Assembly (NCBI GenBank): GCA_003535475.1
Contig: DOHC01000192.1
Span: 1 to 6,076 of the forward strand
Direction of reading: 5' to 3'
DNA: 6,076 bases
Source of the DNA: Nitrospiraceae bacterium
Lineage (GTDB): Bacteria > Nitrospirota > Thermodesulfovibrionia > Thermodesulfovibrionales > UBA1546
Shown here: positions 1 to 5,271 of the stretch, piece by piece
How the letters are laid out: each line of letters starts with the position of its first letter
Position numbering within the stretch: the first letter of the stretch is position 1
Translations under genes and position numbers: made by a program
Notes under the pieces: generated by a model
The model's input: only the letters and a program-made list of their open reading frames with translations
Told to the model about the DNA's origin: nothing
Database searches by the model: none

Positions 1-197
1 GTAAGCGGATTCTTTATCTCATGCGCTATTCTCCTTGCAACTTCTTCCCATGCAATTGCCTTCTGAGCTTTTATGACATCAGTGAGGTCGTCAAAGACTA
101 CTAACAACCCTATCGGAATCGATGCCTTGTCTCTGAGAGTGGTTACAAAGACTTTCAGTATAAGCCTTTTATCTCCGACTGTTATCCTTACATCTCA
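1..197 (-). pseudogene. Continuation of the NtrY-like kinase beyond the TGA: end of PAS domain and H-box (runs off window)
   Basis: Read on the minus strand from base 194 in the same frame as the upstream kinase ORF, this gives 64 uninterrupted codons. They start DVRITVGDKR, pass through GLLVVFDDLTDVIKAQ (the usual last strand of a NtrY PAS domain) and reach EEVARRIAHEIKNPL, the HisKA H-box. The phospho-acceptor His is encoded at 23-21. No frame change is needed to join it to the upstream part; only the TGA at 195-197 separates them. No ATG, or start codon with a good Shine-Dalgarno sequence, lies just after the TGA, so separate translation is unlikely. The ATPase domain would lie left of the window. 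It is most likely the 3' part of one interrupted gene, or of an intact gene if the TGA is a sequence or assembly error. Confidence 0.5.
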
Positions 198-1430
198 CTC
201 TATGCCTTTGAGGTCTTTAATTATTATCCCGCTGATAAGAGCATTAAGTTCTTCTGATGCAATTATTGCTGTCAGTTCCCTGTAGTTTTTATTAAGTACA
301 TCTTCGGCGTTCACATTCAATATAGAACATGCAGCGGCATTGATTGTCAGTATCTTGCCATGCACATCAAGGAACACAACACCGGAATTAATATTCGCAA
401 GTATGTTCTCCATCCAGAGCCTCTCTCTGTCGGATTTCACATAAGCCTTCTGGAGCGTCTCTTTTCCATCCTTCAATCCGGCCACCATATGATTGAAAGA
501 ATTTATCAGCAGCCCTATCTCATCTTCCCTTCTGAGATTAAGGCGGACATCAAGGTTGCCTGACGCGACTTCCTCTGTGGCCTGCGCAAGACTCTGGATA
601 GGATCCGTAATGCCTCTTGCAATCCTCAGCGCCACCCATAGGGCCATGAACACAACAATCAAAGTAAAGAAGGCAAGTATTAAAAGATAGTTCATCTTCA
701 AGGGCACTTTCCATGATTCCATGTTCAAATAGTCTTCGTATGCGCTTTTTACCTTTTCAACATTGACCGCAATATCTTTTGGCAGGGTGGTTTCAATAAC
801 TATAATGCCTGTCATTTTCCCTTGGGAATATTCCGGAATGGCTGCCCTTATAGTATCTCCATTTTCGCCGGATATGACCTCTGTGCCCTCTTTGCCGTCA
901 AATGCAGCCTTAATCGTCTCTGTTGGATTTTCAGGGCTTCTGTTCATACGAACTACTCTGTAGCCCGAAGCAGATTTTTCACCTGACACAACTGCCCTTG
1001 CAAATTCCATAGTCCTCTGCCTTTCCATCTCATAAACAGCCTTAGCGACATTAAGCGAACTGGTAAGAGGCTGCCTGAACTGGGGAGTCAGAAGTTTGTC
1101 TATGTAATTTGTAACAAGCCCGCTTGCCACAAGGAATAGAAGCGCCGCAGGTATAGACGTAAGCACAACAAATATCACAACAATCTTTGTCTTGAATTTA
1201 TAACCAAGGATTTTCTGTTTTCTTTCTATGTATAGCTTAATAAGGCTCTTGCTTACAAAGAATATCAATGTCAGAAGCGCAATTATATTCAGGTTCAGAA
1301 GAACCAGAAGGATTACTATTGTCAAAACCGATACTGTTTCAAGCCTGATGTAATGCAGCTCAACCGCTGAACGTGCAATTATAAAAATAAAAACCACTAA
1401 GAACAGCAGTCCATTTCTAAGATTTTTCAT
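195..1430 (-). CDS. NtrY-like sensor histidine kinase, N-terminal part ending at an in-frame TGA
   Basis: Membrane sensor kinase of the NtrY type. The 411 residues before the TGA show hydrophobic helices at about 7-20, 33-63, 82-104 and 247-270, an extracytoplasmic sensor region at about 106-245, a HAMP domain at about 271-318 (Asp-Pro near 276, then GNLDVRL and an Arg-Glu-Asp-Glu-Ile-Gly motif), and the start of a PAS domain from about 338 (ERLWMENILANINSGVVFLD). This order matches NtrY, which normally continues into a dimerisation/H-box domain and an ATPase domain, with NtrX as response regulator. Here the frame ends inside the PAS domain at TGA 195-197, yet the same frame continues open to base 1 and encodes the missing H-box, so the stop is abnormal. 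The ATG overlaps the stop of the upstream DUF4390 gene (ATGA) and is preceded by AGGAGAA, so the two are translationally coupled. If the stop is real, the product is a membrane protein without a catalytic domain. The ligand is unknown. Confidence 0.5.
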   Translation of the reverse strand: MKNLRNGLLFLVVFIFIIARSAVELHYIRLETVSVLTIVILLVLLNLNIIALLTLIFFVSKSLIKLYIERKQKILGYKFKTKIVVIFVVLTSIPAALLFLVASGLVTNYIDKLLTPQFRQPLTSSLNVAKAVYEMERQRTMEFARAVVSGEKSASGYRVVRMNRSPENPTETIKAAFDGKEGTEVISGENGDTIRAAIPEYSQGKMTGIIVIETTLPKDIAVNVEKVKSAYEDYLNMESWKVPLKMNYLLILAFFTLIVVFMALWVALRIARGITDPIQSLAQATEEVASGNLDVRLNLRREDEIGLLINSFNHMVAGLKDGKETLQKAYVKSDRERLWMENILANINSGVVFLDVHGKILTINAAACSILNVNAEDVLNKNYRELTAIIASEELNALISGIIIKDLKGIE

Positions 1431-2041
1431 TTCTCCTGCCCCACACGGAATTTTGAAGAGTCCTTCACTTTGGTAAACTCCTTTTCCGGCACAAAGAAAA
1501 ACAGATAACTGATAACAGGAGGGAGCTTTCTTAATCTGGACTCAACCGTGATCCTGATAAAATAATCTGCCGGCTCCAGCTCTCTTGTATTTGTAAGTTT
1601 CAGGTCCCTGATAATTAATGACCACTTCAATAATGAATCAAGCTCATTGAATCGTTTTTCTACTATTGTCATACCGTCTGACGATGCCGCTACATATTCC
1701 TTCTTAACAGGATCAACCCGCAGCGTCTTAACGATAGTCTTTCCGAGAACAAATTCATCCGGCCACATATTCCACACCCTGAACAGGTCTATATAAAATG
1801 TAATCTCTTTTGCTATCCCATTTTTAAGATCCTGCAGCTGCTTCTCATCAAGGATGAGCCCTGTTGTAACATGTATTTCGTTGTTAACAATCTTCGTTTC
1901 CGGCCCGATTATCTCAGCAGACCTTGTTATAGAAGGGAAAAATAACAAACACCCAAAAAAAAGCAAAAAACAAAAAGCAAAAATACATCTCCTGCCTATC
2001 AATTTAGACTTGACATCTCCTCTGAAAAAATTTATTTTCAT
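1427..2041 (-). CDS. DUF4390 domain protein, exported or membrane-anchored
   Basis: A 204-residue protein resembling the DUF4390 family, whose biochemical role is unknown. The N-terminus has basic residues (Arg17, Arg18) followed by a hydrophobic stretch at about 19-36 and a possible signal-peptidase site after Ser-Ala (41-42), so the rest (from about 43) should lie outside the cytoplasmic membrane. Family-like features are the beta-rich body, the segment EITFYIDLFRVWNMWPDEF (79-97), KTLRVDPVKKEY (105-116) and the late YFIRITVESRLRKLPP (160-175). Its stop overlaps the start of the NtrY-like kinase by 4 bp, and DUF4390-ntrY pairs suggest a role linked to the kinase or its signal (inference). 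The ATG at 2041 lacks a clear Shine-Dalgarno sequence. A TTG at 2002-2000 (codon 14) would give a more typical short signal peptide and has AGAGGAG upstream at 2023-2017, but with a long 14-nt gap, so the start is uncertain. Confidence 0.5.
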   Translation of the reverse strand: MKINFFRGDVKSKLIGRRCIFAFCFLLFFGCLLFFPSITRSAEIIGPETKIVNNEIHVTTGLILDEKQLQDLKNGIAKEITFYIDLFRVWNMWPDEFVLGKTIVKTLRVDPVKKEYVAASSDGMTIVEKRFNELDSLLKWSLIIRDLKLTNTRELEPADYFIRITVESRLRKLPPVISYLFFFVPEKEFTKVKDSSKFRVGQEK

Positions 2042-2045
2042 TATA
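2040..2045 (-). promoter_or_regulatory. Possible -10 element for the DUF4390-kinase operon
   Basis: On the minus strand the sequence reads TATGGTATAATG, a perfect TATAAT that overlaps the first base pairs of the annotated ATG. No convincing -35 hexamer sits 16-18 bp upstream. If used, transcription would start near 2033, inside the annotated reading frame, and would favour the downstream TTG start at 2002. This is a motif match only, in AT-rich DNA. Confidence 0.5.
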
Positions 2046-2065
2046 CCATACTAACAATACTTGAG

Positions 2066-2128
2066 AGTTTAAAGTTAAAAGCGTAAAGTTATAATAACTC
2101 TTAATTTTAAACCCTTAACGCATAACTT
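2066..2128. repeat. Heptad-periodic palindromic repeat in the divergent intergenic region
   Basis: These 63 bp split into nine 7-nt units. Four read AGTTTAA, AGTTAAA, AGCGTAA and AGTTATA; then the orientation flips to ATAACTC, TTAATTT, TAAACCC, TTAACGC and ATAACTT. The inverted arms 2067-2081 and 2098-2112 pair at 13 of 15 positions plus one G-U pair, around a 16-nt loop. The centre 2087-2099 is itself a perfect palindrome (AGTTATAATAACT) containing TATAAT at 2090-2095. The element lies between two divergent genes and ends 8 nt before the Shine-Dalgarno sequence AGGAGG (2136-2141) of the adenosine-specific kinase gene. It could be a dispersed repeat, an operator or a transcript-end hairpin. 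TATAAT at 2090-2095 may serve as a plus-strand -10, but no good -35 is present. Confidence 0.5.
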
Positions 2129-2145
2129 CTTAAAGAGGAGGAATT

Positions 2146-2628
2146 ATGGAACTTAAAACCGTAAAGATAGACATTCCTGAAAACTGCAATGTCATACTTG
2201 GACAAACACATTTTATAAAAACAGCAGAAGACCTTTATGAAATTATAGTGACAACCGTTCCTCATGCAAATTTTGGAATTGCATTCACTGAGGCGTCAGG
2301 CCCGTGCCTGATAAGGACAGAGGGTAACGACAACGGGCTTATAGACGCCTGCGTCAAAAACCTTCAGGCGCTCGGCGCAGGACATGTATTCTGCATACTG
2401 ATGCGCGGAGCCTATCCTTTAAGTGTGCTCAACCAGATTAAGAACTGCCCTGAAGTATGCAGTATATTCTGTGCAACGGCAAATCCCGTTGAAGTTGTTG
2501 TAGCCGCTCTATCCCAGGGGAACGGTGTCTTGGGAATTGTGGACGGTTTAGGACCGAAAGGCATAGAGACGCCTGAAGATAAGGCTCACAGAAAAGAATT
2601 CTTAAGAAAGATCGGTTATAAACTGTAA
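2146..2628 (+). CDS. Adenosine-specific kinase family protein (DUF355/PF04008)
   Basis: A 160-residue cytoplasmic protein that matches the Adenosine_kin family from end to end. Recognisable blocks are GQTHFIKTAEDLYE (19-32), FGIAFTEASGPCLIR (43-57) followed by GND (60-62), GAGHVFCILMRGAYPLSVLNQIK (77-99), the CATANPVEVVVA block (109-120), GVLGIVDG (127-134) and the tail RKEFLRKIGYKL. The family name comes from a structure-based proposal of adenosine binding or phosphorylation in archaeal members; the true substrate is poorly established, so the kinase activity should be held loosely. Five cysteines (14, 54, 69, 83, 101) and more towards 105-109 make it Cys-rich for its size, in keeping with an anaerobe. 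A strong AGGAGG lies 4 nt before the ATG. The next gene begins 4 nt after the stop, so the two probably share one transcript. Confidence 0.5.
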   Translation: MELKTVKIDIPENCNVILGQTHFIKTAEDLYEIIVTTVPHANFGIAFTEASGPCLIRTEGNDNGLIDACVKNLQALGAGHVFCILMRGAYPLSVLNQIKNCPEVCSIFCATANPVEVVVAALSQGNGVLGIVDGLGPKGIETPEDKAHRKEFLRKIGYKL

Positions 2629-2632
2629 AACC

Positions 2633-3013
2633 ATGCGAATCAGCGGCAGGGTCAAAGAGCCATTATGTCCATTCTGCAGTGAACCGTTTAAAAGGCCGGA
2701 GGATATAAAGACCGGCCTTGGAAATGTTTTCACGGGCGGGAAATGTAAATGCGGAGCAGCATATGTCTTTGACCGTTCAGGACACAACCTCGGTGAGGCT
2801 TACGTTGATGCCCTTGTATTTGCCTGTAATGGCGACTGGGAAAAAGCATGGACACTAACGCCTGATGTAGACTATAAAATAGAATCTTTCCACTATGATC
2901 AAGGAAGCCATCAATTAATAGAAAGCATAAAGAAAGGTTTACGGACAAGCGAAAACCTACTGTTCATTAAAGTGAGAAATAAAGCGCAAAGCAGTCAGGA
3001 AAACAGCAAGTGA
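2633..3013 (+). CDS. Small zinc-ribbon-like protein of unknown function
   Basis: A 126-residue soluble protein that I do not recognise by name. The N-terminal part holds two cysteine pairs, CPFC (12-15) and CKC (38-40), spaced like a zinc ribbon or rubredoxin-like knuckle, followed by CGAAYVFDRSGHNLGEAYVDALVFAC (40-65) and an acidic/aromatic region with DWEKAW (68-73). The C-terminal tail (about 115-126) is polar and probably disordered. The ATG lies 4 nt after the stop of the adenosine-specific kinase gene and has no clear Shine-Dalgarno sequence, so translation probably depends on coupling to that gene. The tight pairing suggests a shared function, perhaps metal-dependent nucleic-acid or protein binding, but this is inference. 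After the stop (TGA, closely followed by TGATAA bases) the coding signal ends and AT-rich spacer begins. Confidence 0.5.
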   Translation: MRISGRVKEPLCPFCSEPFKRPEDIKTGLGNVFTGGKCKCGAAYVFDRSGHNLGEAYVDALVFACNGDWEKAWTLTPDVDYKIESFHYDQGSHQLIESIKKGLRTSENLLFIKVRNKAQSSQENSK

Positions 3014-3051
3014 TGATAAATAAATATAATTTGCCAATAACTTTTTTTTAT

Positions 3052-3081
3052 TTGACCGAATATGTTAAAATATTTTACTGT
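3052..3081 (+). promoter_or_regulatory. Candidate promoter for dsrC
   Basis: TTGACC at 3052-3057 matches a sigma-70 -35 element at five of six positions. A weak -10, TACTGT, follows at 3076-3081 after 18 bp; TATAGT at 3083-3088 is a better -10 but at a poor 25-bp distance. A run of eight T residues just upstream (3042-3049) may act as an UP-like stretch or end transcription of the preceding gene. Start of transcription near 3090 would put the folded leader (3105-3167) on the mRNA. Confidence 0.5.
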
Positions 3082-3104
3082 TTATAGTTCAATTGGTAAT
3101 CTGA

Positions 3105-3167
3105 TTGCCTTCAAATAATCATTTTTATCCTGTACGATACGAAAGGATTATTGGGAACTTAAGGCAA
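3105..3167 (+). promoter_or_regulatory. Structured 5' leader upstream of dsrC
   Basis: Two nested inverted repeats define one long imperfect stem. The outer helix is TTGCCTT (3105-3111) with AAGGCAA (3161-3167), 7 bp. The inner helix is AATAATC (3114-3120) with GATTATT (3146-3152), 7 bp, followed by one A-G mismatch and TTTT/GAAA (3122-3125 with 3141-3144). The apical loop is about 15 nt and the internal loop is asymmetric (2 nt against 8 nt). It ends about 60 nt before the dsrC Shine-Dalgarno sequence and shows no T-run, so it is not an obvious terminator. A cis-regulatory or mRNA-stabilising role is inference; no known riboswitch class was recognised. Confidence 0.5.
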
Positions 3168-3240
3168 ATATTGAGCAGGAGATTTCTCCATTACTTATAT
3201 TTAACAAGGAATTTTTTCAACAAAAAGGAGGGACGTAAAA

Positions 3241-3576
3241 ATGCCAATGATGGATTTTCAGGGGAAACAGATTGAGGTTGATGATGACGGATATCTTATT
3301 AATCTTGACGACTGGAGCAAGGAACTCGCCGTACAGGTGGCGTCACTGGACGGTGTTACACTGACGGATGCTCACTGGGAAGTCATTAACTTCCTCAGAG
3401 ATTACTACAAACAGTATCAGATTGCTCCCATGATAAAGATCCTCGTTAAAGAGATCGGAAAGGCGATGGGACCTGAAAAAGGCAACACAAAGTACCTTTA
3501 CGAACTTTATCCTGGCGGGCCTGCAAAACAGGCATGTAAGTATGCAGGGCTTCCAAAACCAACAGGCTGCGTATAA
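3241..3576 (+). CDS. dsrC: Dissimilatory sulfite reductase-associated sulfur carrier DsrC
   Basis: A 111-residue cytoplasmic protein of the DsrC/TusE family. In sulfate and sulfite reducers DsrC takes the sulfur intermediate from DsrAB as a trisulfide between its two C-terminal cysteines, and this is then reduced to sulfide in a step linked to DsrMKJOP. The sequence keeps both cysteines of a true DsrC: Cys99 in GPAKQACKYAGLPKPTG and Cys110, the penultimate residue, 11 positions apart. TusE-like paralogs usually lack the first. The KGNTKYLYELYPGGPAKQAC block and the N-terminal GYLINLDDW motif also fit. A very strong AAAGGAGG (3224-3231) precedes the ATG by 9 nt, in line with the abundance reported for DsrC in other organisms. 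The gene has its own long leader, and a hairpin follows it. No DsrAB genes are in the window. The LPKPTGCV end resembles reductive-type DsrC, though phylogeny would be needed to be certain. Confidence 0.5.
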   Translation: MPMMDFQGKQIEVDDDGYLINLDDWSKELAVQVASLDGVTLTDAHWEVINFLRDYYKQYQIAPMIKILVKEIGKAMGPEKGNTKYLYELYPGGPAKQACKYAGLPKPTGCV

Positions 3577-3580
3577 AAAA

Positions 3581-3632
3581 TTAAAGAAATAAGGGGTTTT
3601 CTGCATCTTACTTCTCATTTTTATTTCTTTAA
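3581..3632. terminator. AT-rich hairpin just downstream of dsrC
   Basis: A perfect 12-bp inverted repeat, TTAAAGAAATAA (3581-3592) and TTATTTCTTTAA (3621-3632), starts 4 nt after the dsrC stop codon and encloses a 28-nt loop; up to three G-U pairs can lengthen the stem inward. A-runs lie on both outer sides, so on the plus strand there is no U-tract and it is not a classical intrinsic terminator for dsrC. On the minus strand the stem is followed by a T-run. It may protect the 3' end of dsrC mRNA or cause partial stopping before the RsbRD_N-dsrM genes; the role is inferred. Confidence 0.5.
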
Positions 3633-3709
3633 AAAAACAATGATGATGTTTGTGCGGGAGTTTAATCTCCACCGATCCAAAAAGTTGCATGGAGGGAACA
3701 AAGCCAGAC

Positions 3710-4282
3710 ATGAGACTAAACAGCCTCTTAGCAGATAAAAAGGCTTCCATTCTGGAGAAATGGTTTGATGTAATAATAGAAAGTTACCCTCCTGACACCT
3801 CAAACTTTTTAAAGACTCAGAGCAACAGATTTGCCAACCCAATAGGGTCAACTATATCTAAAGGAATAGACGATATATTTGATGAACTCCTCATAGGCAC
3901 CAATAAGGAAAAAACTTCAGAGTTTCTTGATAATATGGTGAGAATAAGGGCGGTTCAGGATTTTTCTCCCTCTCAGGCGCTCTCTTTTATCTTCCCTCTG
4001 AAGAGAATTATCAGGGAAGAACTCCGCGTTGAAATAGCCGAAAAACAGTTGTCAGATGAGATTCTATCTCTTGAATCCACGATAGACAGCCTCGCACTTT
4101 CAGCATTTGATATTTACATGAAGTGCAGGGAAAAGATTTATGAGATAAAGGCTAATGAAGTTAAAAGCATGACCTTCAGGCTTTTACAGATGGCTAACCT
4201 GATAAATGACGCTGACGGGCACGAAACTGCTCTCAAAGGAAGCAATAATCTTAAAATAAAAAGAGGAGAGGTAAAGAAATGA
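3710..4282 (+). CDS. Stand-alone RsbRD N-terminal domain protein coupled to dsrM
   Basis: A 190-residue, mostly helical cytoplasmic protein of the RsbRD_N family (the N-terminal sensor part of RsbT co-antagonists). Family-like segments are LLADKKASILEKWFDVIIESYPPDT (6-30), RFANPIGSTI (40-49), RIRAVQDFSPSQALSFIFPLKRIIREEL (78-105) and the helix IDSLALSAFDIYMKCREKIYEIKANEV (125-151). The STAS domain that follows in full-length RsbR proteins is absent. I place the start at ATG 3710 because the conserved helix begins there and GGAGGG lies at 3691-3696, though its 13-nt spacing is long. A TTG at 3650 or ATG at 3689 would add a poorly conserved-looking extension. The stop overlaps the dsrM ATG (ATGA), and the dsrM Shine-Dalgarno sequence lies inside this gene, so the two are translationally coupled. 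A role in sensing or assembly for the Dsr membrane complex is inferred from this linkage only. Confidence 0.5.
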   Translation: MRLNSLLADKKASILEKWFDVIIESYPPDTSNFLKTQSNRFANPIGSTISKGIDDIFDELLIGTNKEKTSEFLDNMVRIRAVQDFSPSQALSFIFPLKRIIREELRVEIAEKQLSDEILSLESTIDSLALSAFDIYMKCREKIYEIKANEVKSMTFRLLQMANLINDADGHETALKGSNNLKIKRGEVKK

Positions 4283-5268
4283 GAATTCTATTTTCCTTCT
4301 TTGCTGTTATCGCGCTTGTTCTGTCTGCCTACGCAGGGGTGAAGATAGCAAACCTTCAATTCCTTTTTGGAGTTGTTATCCCCTATATTGCGATTGCAAT
4401 ATTTATTCTGGGGTTCATCTACAGAGTGGTGAAATGGGGAGGCTCTCCTGTGCCGTTCCGCATACCTACAACCTGCGGACAACAGGAATCTCTGCCATGG
4501 ATAAAACAGAACAAGATTGAAAACCCATCGAACATCTCAGGCGTCATCATCAGAATGGCACTTGAAGTGCTGCTCTTCCGATCACTCTTCAGAAACTTAA
4601 AGACACAAATTAAAGAAGGCAAGCTTGTATATGGGGAGGCTAAATGGCTCTGGCTGGCTGGCATGGCATTCCACTGGTCTTTCCTCATTATCTTTGTCAG
4701 GCACTTCAGGTTGTTCCTCCAGAATACTCCTTCCTTTATAAAAACGATTGAGGGACTTGATAGTTTTCTGCAGGTGGGCGTCCCCCTGCTTTACATGACA
4801 GATGTTGTTCTTCTCGGGGCTGTAGCATATCTGTTTCTTAGAAGAGTTCTCATCCAGCAGGTAAACTATATCTCCCTTGCAGCCGACTACTTCCCGCTTT
4901 TTCTGATATTTGGCATAGCCGCCTCAGGCGTGTTGATGAGATATTTTTACAAGGTGCATATTGTGGGTGTGAAGGAACTCGCTATGGGACTTGTAAGCTT
5001 AAACCCTGTGATACCTCAGGGTATCGGTGTAATTTTTTATATCCATCTGTTTTTGATATGCATATTGCTTGCCTACTTCCCACTCAGCAAGCTGATGCAT
5101 ATGGGCGGGGTCTTCCTCAGCCCTACAAGAAATATGGTGAACAACAGCCGTATAGTAAGACATACAAATCCATGGAATTATCCGGTGCATGTTCACACAT
5201 ATGAGGAATATGAGAATGATTTCAGGGAAAAAATGAAAAAAGCCGGAATACCCGTAGAAAAGGAGTGA
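4279..5268 (+). CDS. dsrM: DsrM, haem b membrane subunit of the DsrMKJOP complex
   Basis: A 329-residue integral membrane protein related to NarI, the gamma subunit of respiratory nitrate reductase. It is thought to oxidise menaquinol and pass electrons through haem b to DsrK. Hydrophobic helices lie at about 4-20, 26-50, 123-145, 165-188, 203-223 and 248-270. Candidate haem ligands are His132 and His142 in one helix and His256 and His274 in and after the last; their spacings of 10 and 18 residues equal those of the NarI ligands (His56/His66 and His187/His205). The C-terminal tail after 290 is soluble and begins with NPWNYPVHVHTYEEYE, as in other DsrM proteins. The start overlaps the upstream RsbRD_N gene by 4 bp, with AGAGGAGAGG just before it. 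The stop lies 3 bp before dsrK, and dsrM's last codons contain the dsrK Shine-Dalgarno sequence. Length and motifs are normal, with no sign of damage. Confidence 0.5.
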   Translation: MRILFSFFAVIALVLSAYAGVKIANLQFLFGVVIPYIAIAIFILGFIYRVVKWGGSPVPFRIPTTCGQQESLPWIKQNKIENPSNISGVIIRMALEVLLFRSLFRNLKTQIKEGKLVYGEAKWLWLAGMAFHWSFLIIFVRHFRLFLQNTPSFIKTIEGLDSFLQVGVPLLYMTDVVLLGAVAYLFLRRVLIQQVNYISLAADYFPLFLIFGIAASGVLMRYFYKVHIVGVKELAMGLVSLNPVIPQGIGVIFYIHLFLICILLAYFPLSKLMHMGGVFLSPTRNMVNNSRIVRHTNPWNYPVHVHTYEEYENDFREKMKKAGIPVEKE

Positions 5269-5271
5269 CGC

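Noticed and set aside
195..197. Selenocysteine insertion at the kinase TGA.
   Set aside because: The site is not in a redox motif or a known selenoprotein family, and the bases after the TGA do not form a recognisable bacterial SECIS hairpin with a GU apical loop.
3018..3053. Possible intrinsic terminator after the zinc-ribbon gene: AAATAAA at 3018-3024 with TTTATTT at 3047-3053, and an eight-T run.
   Set aside because: The stem is only seven A-T pairs and the T-run lies within the loop instead of after the stem, so it does not meet the usual terminator form. The T-run alone is not enough.
3076..3165. tRNA-like stretch: TAGTTCAATTGGTAA resembles a D-arm and GTACGATAC resembles a T-loop, in the dsrC leader.
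   Set aside because: The D-stem has no matching 3' strand, no proper T-stem or acceptor stem forms, there is no CCA end, and the same bases fit the nested-stem leader better.
3119..3238. A 39-codon open stretch on the plus strand just before dsrC with protein-like composition (KDYWELKANIEQEISPLL).
   Set aside because: It contains no ATG, GTG or TTG, runs through the dsrC ribosome-binding site, and resembles no family I know. It is probably chance openness, or at most an unrecognisable remnant.
3657..3670. Small hairpin GGAG-TTTAAT-CTCC upstream of the RsbRD_N start.
   Set aside because: Only four base pairs with a six-base loop and no T-run; this size is expected often by chance.
3343..3750. 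Long open frame on the minus strand (135 codons) opposite dsrC.
   Set aside because: It lies antisense to the well-supported dsrC gene, crosses the hairpin, and its translation is low-complexity and Cys/Phe-rich with no family resemblance.
4419..4688. Minus-strand open frame (89 codons) opposite dsrM.
   Set aside because: It is fully antisense to dsrM, lacks a ribosome-binding site, and its translation shows no recognisable domain.
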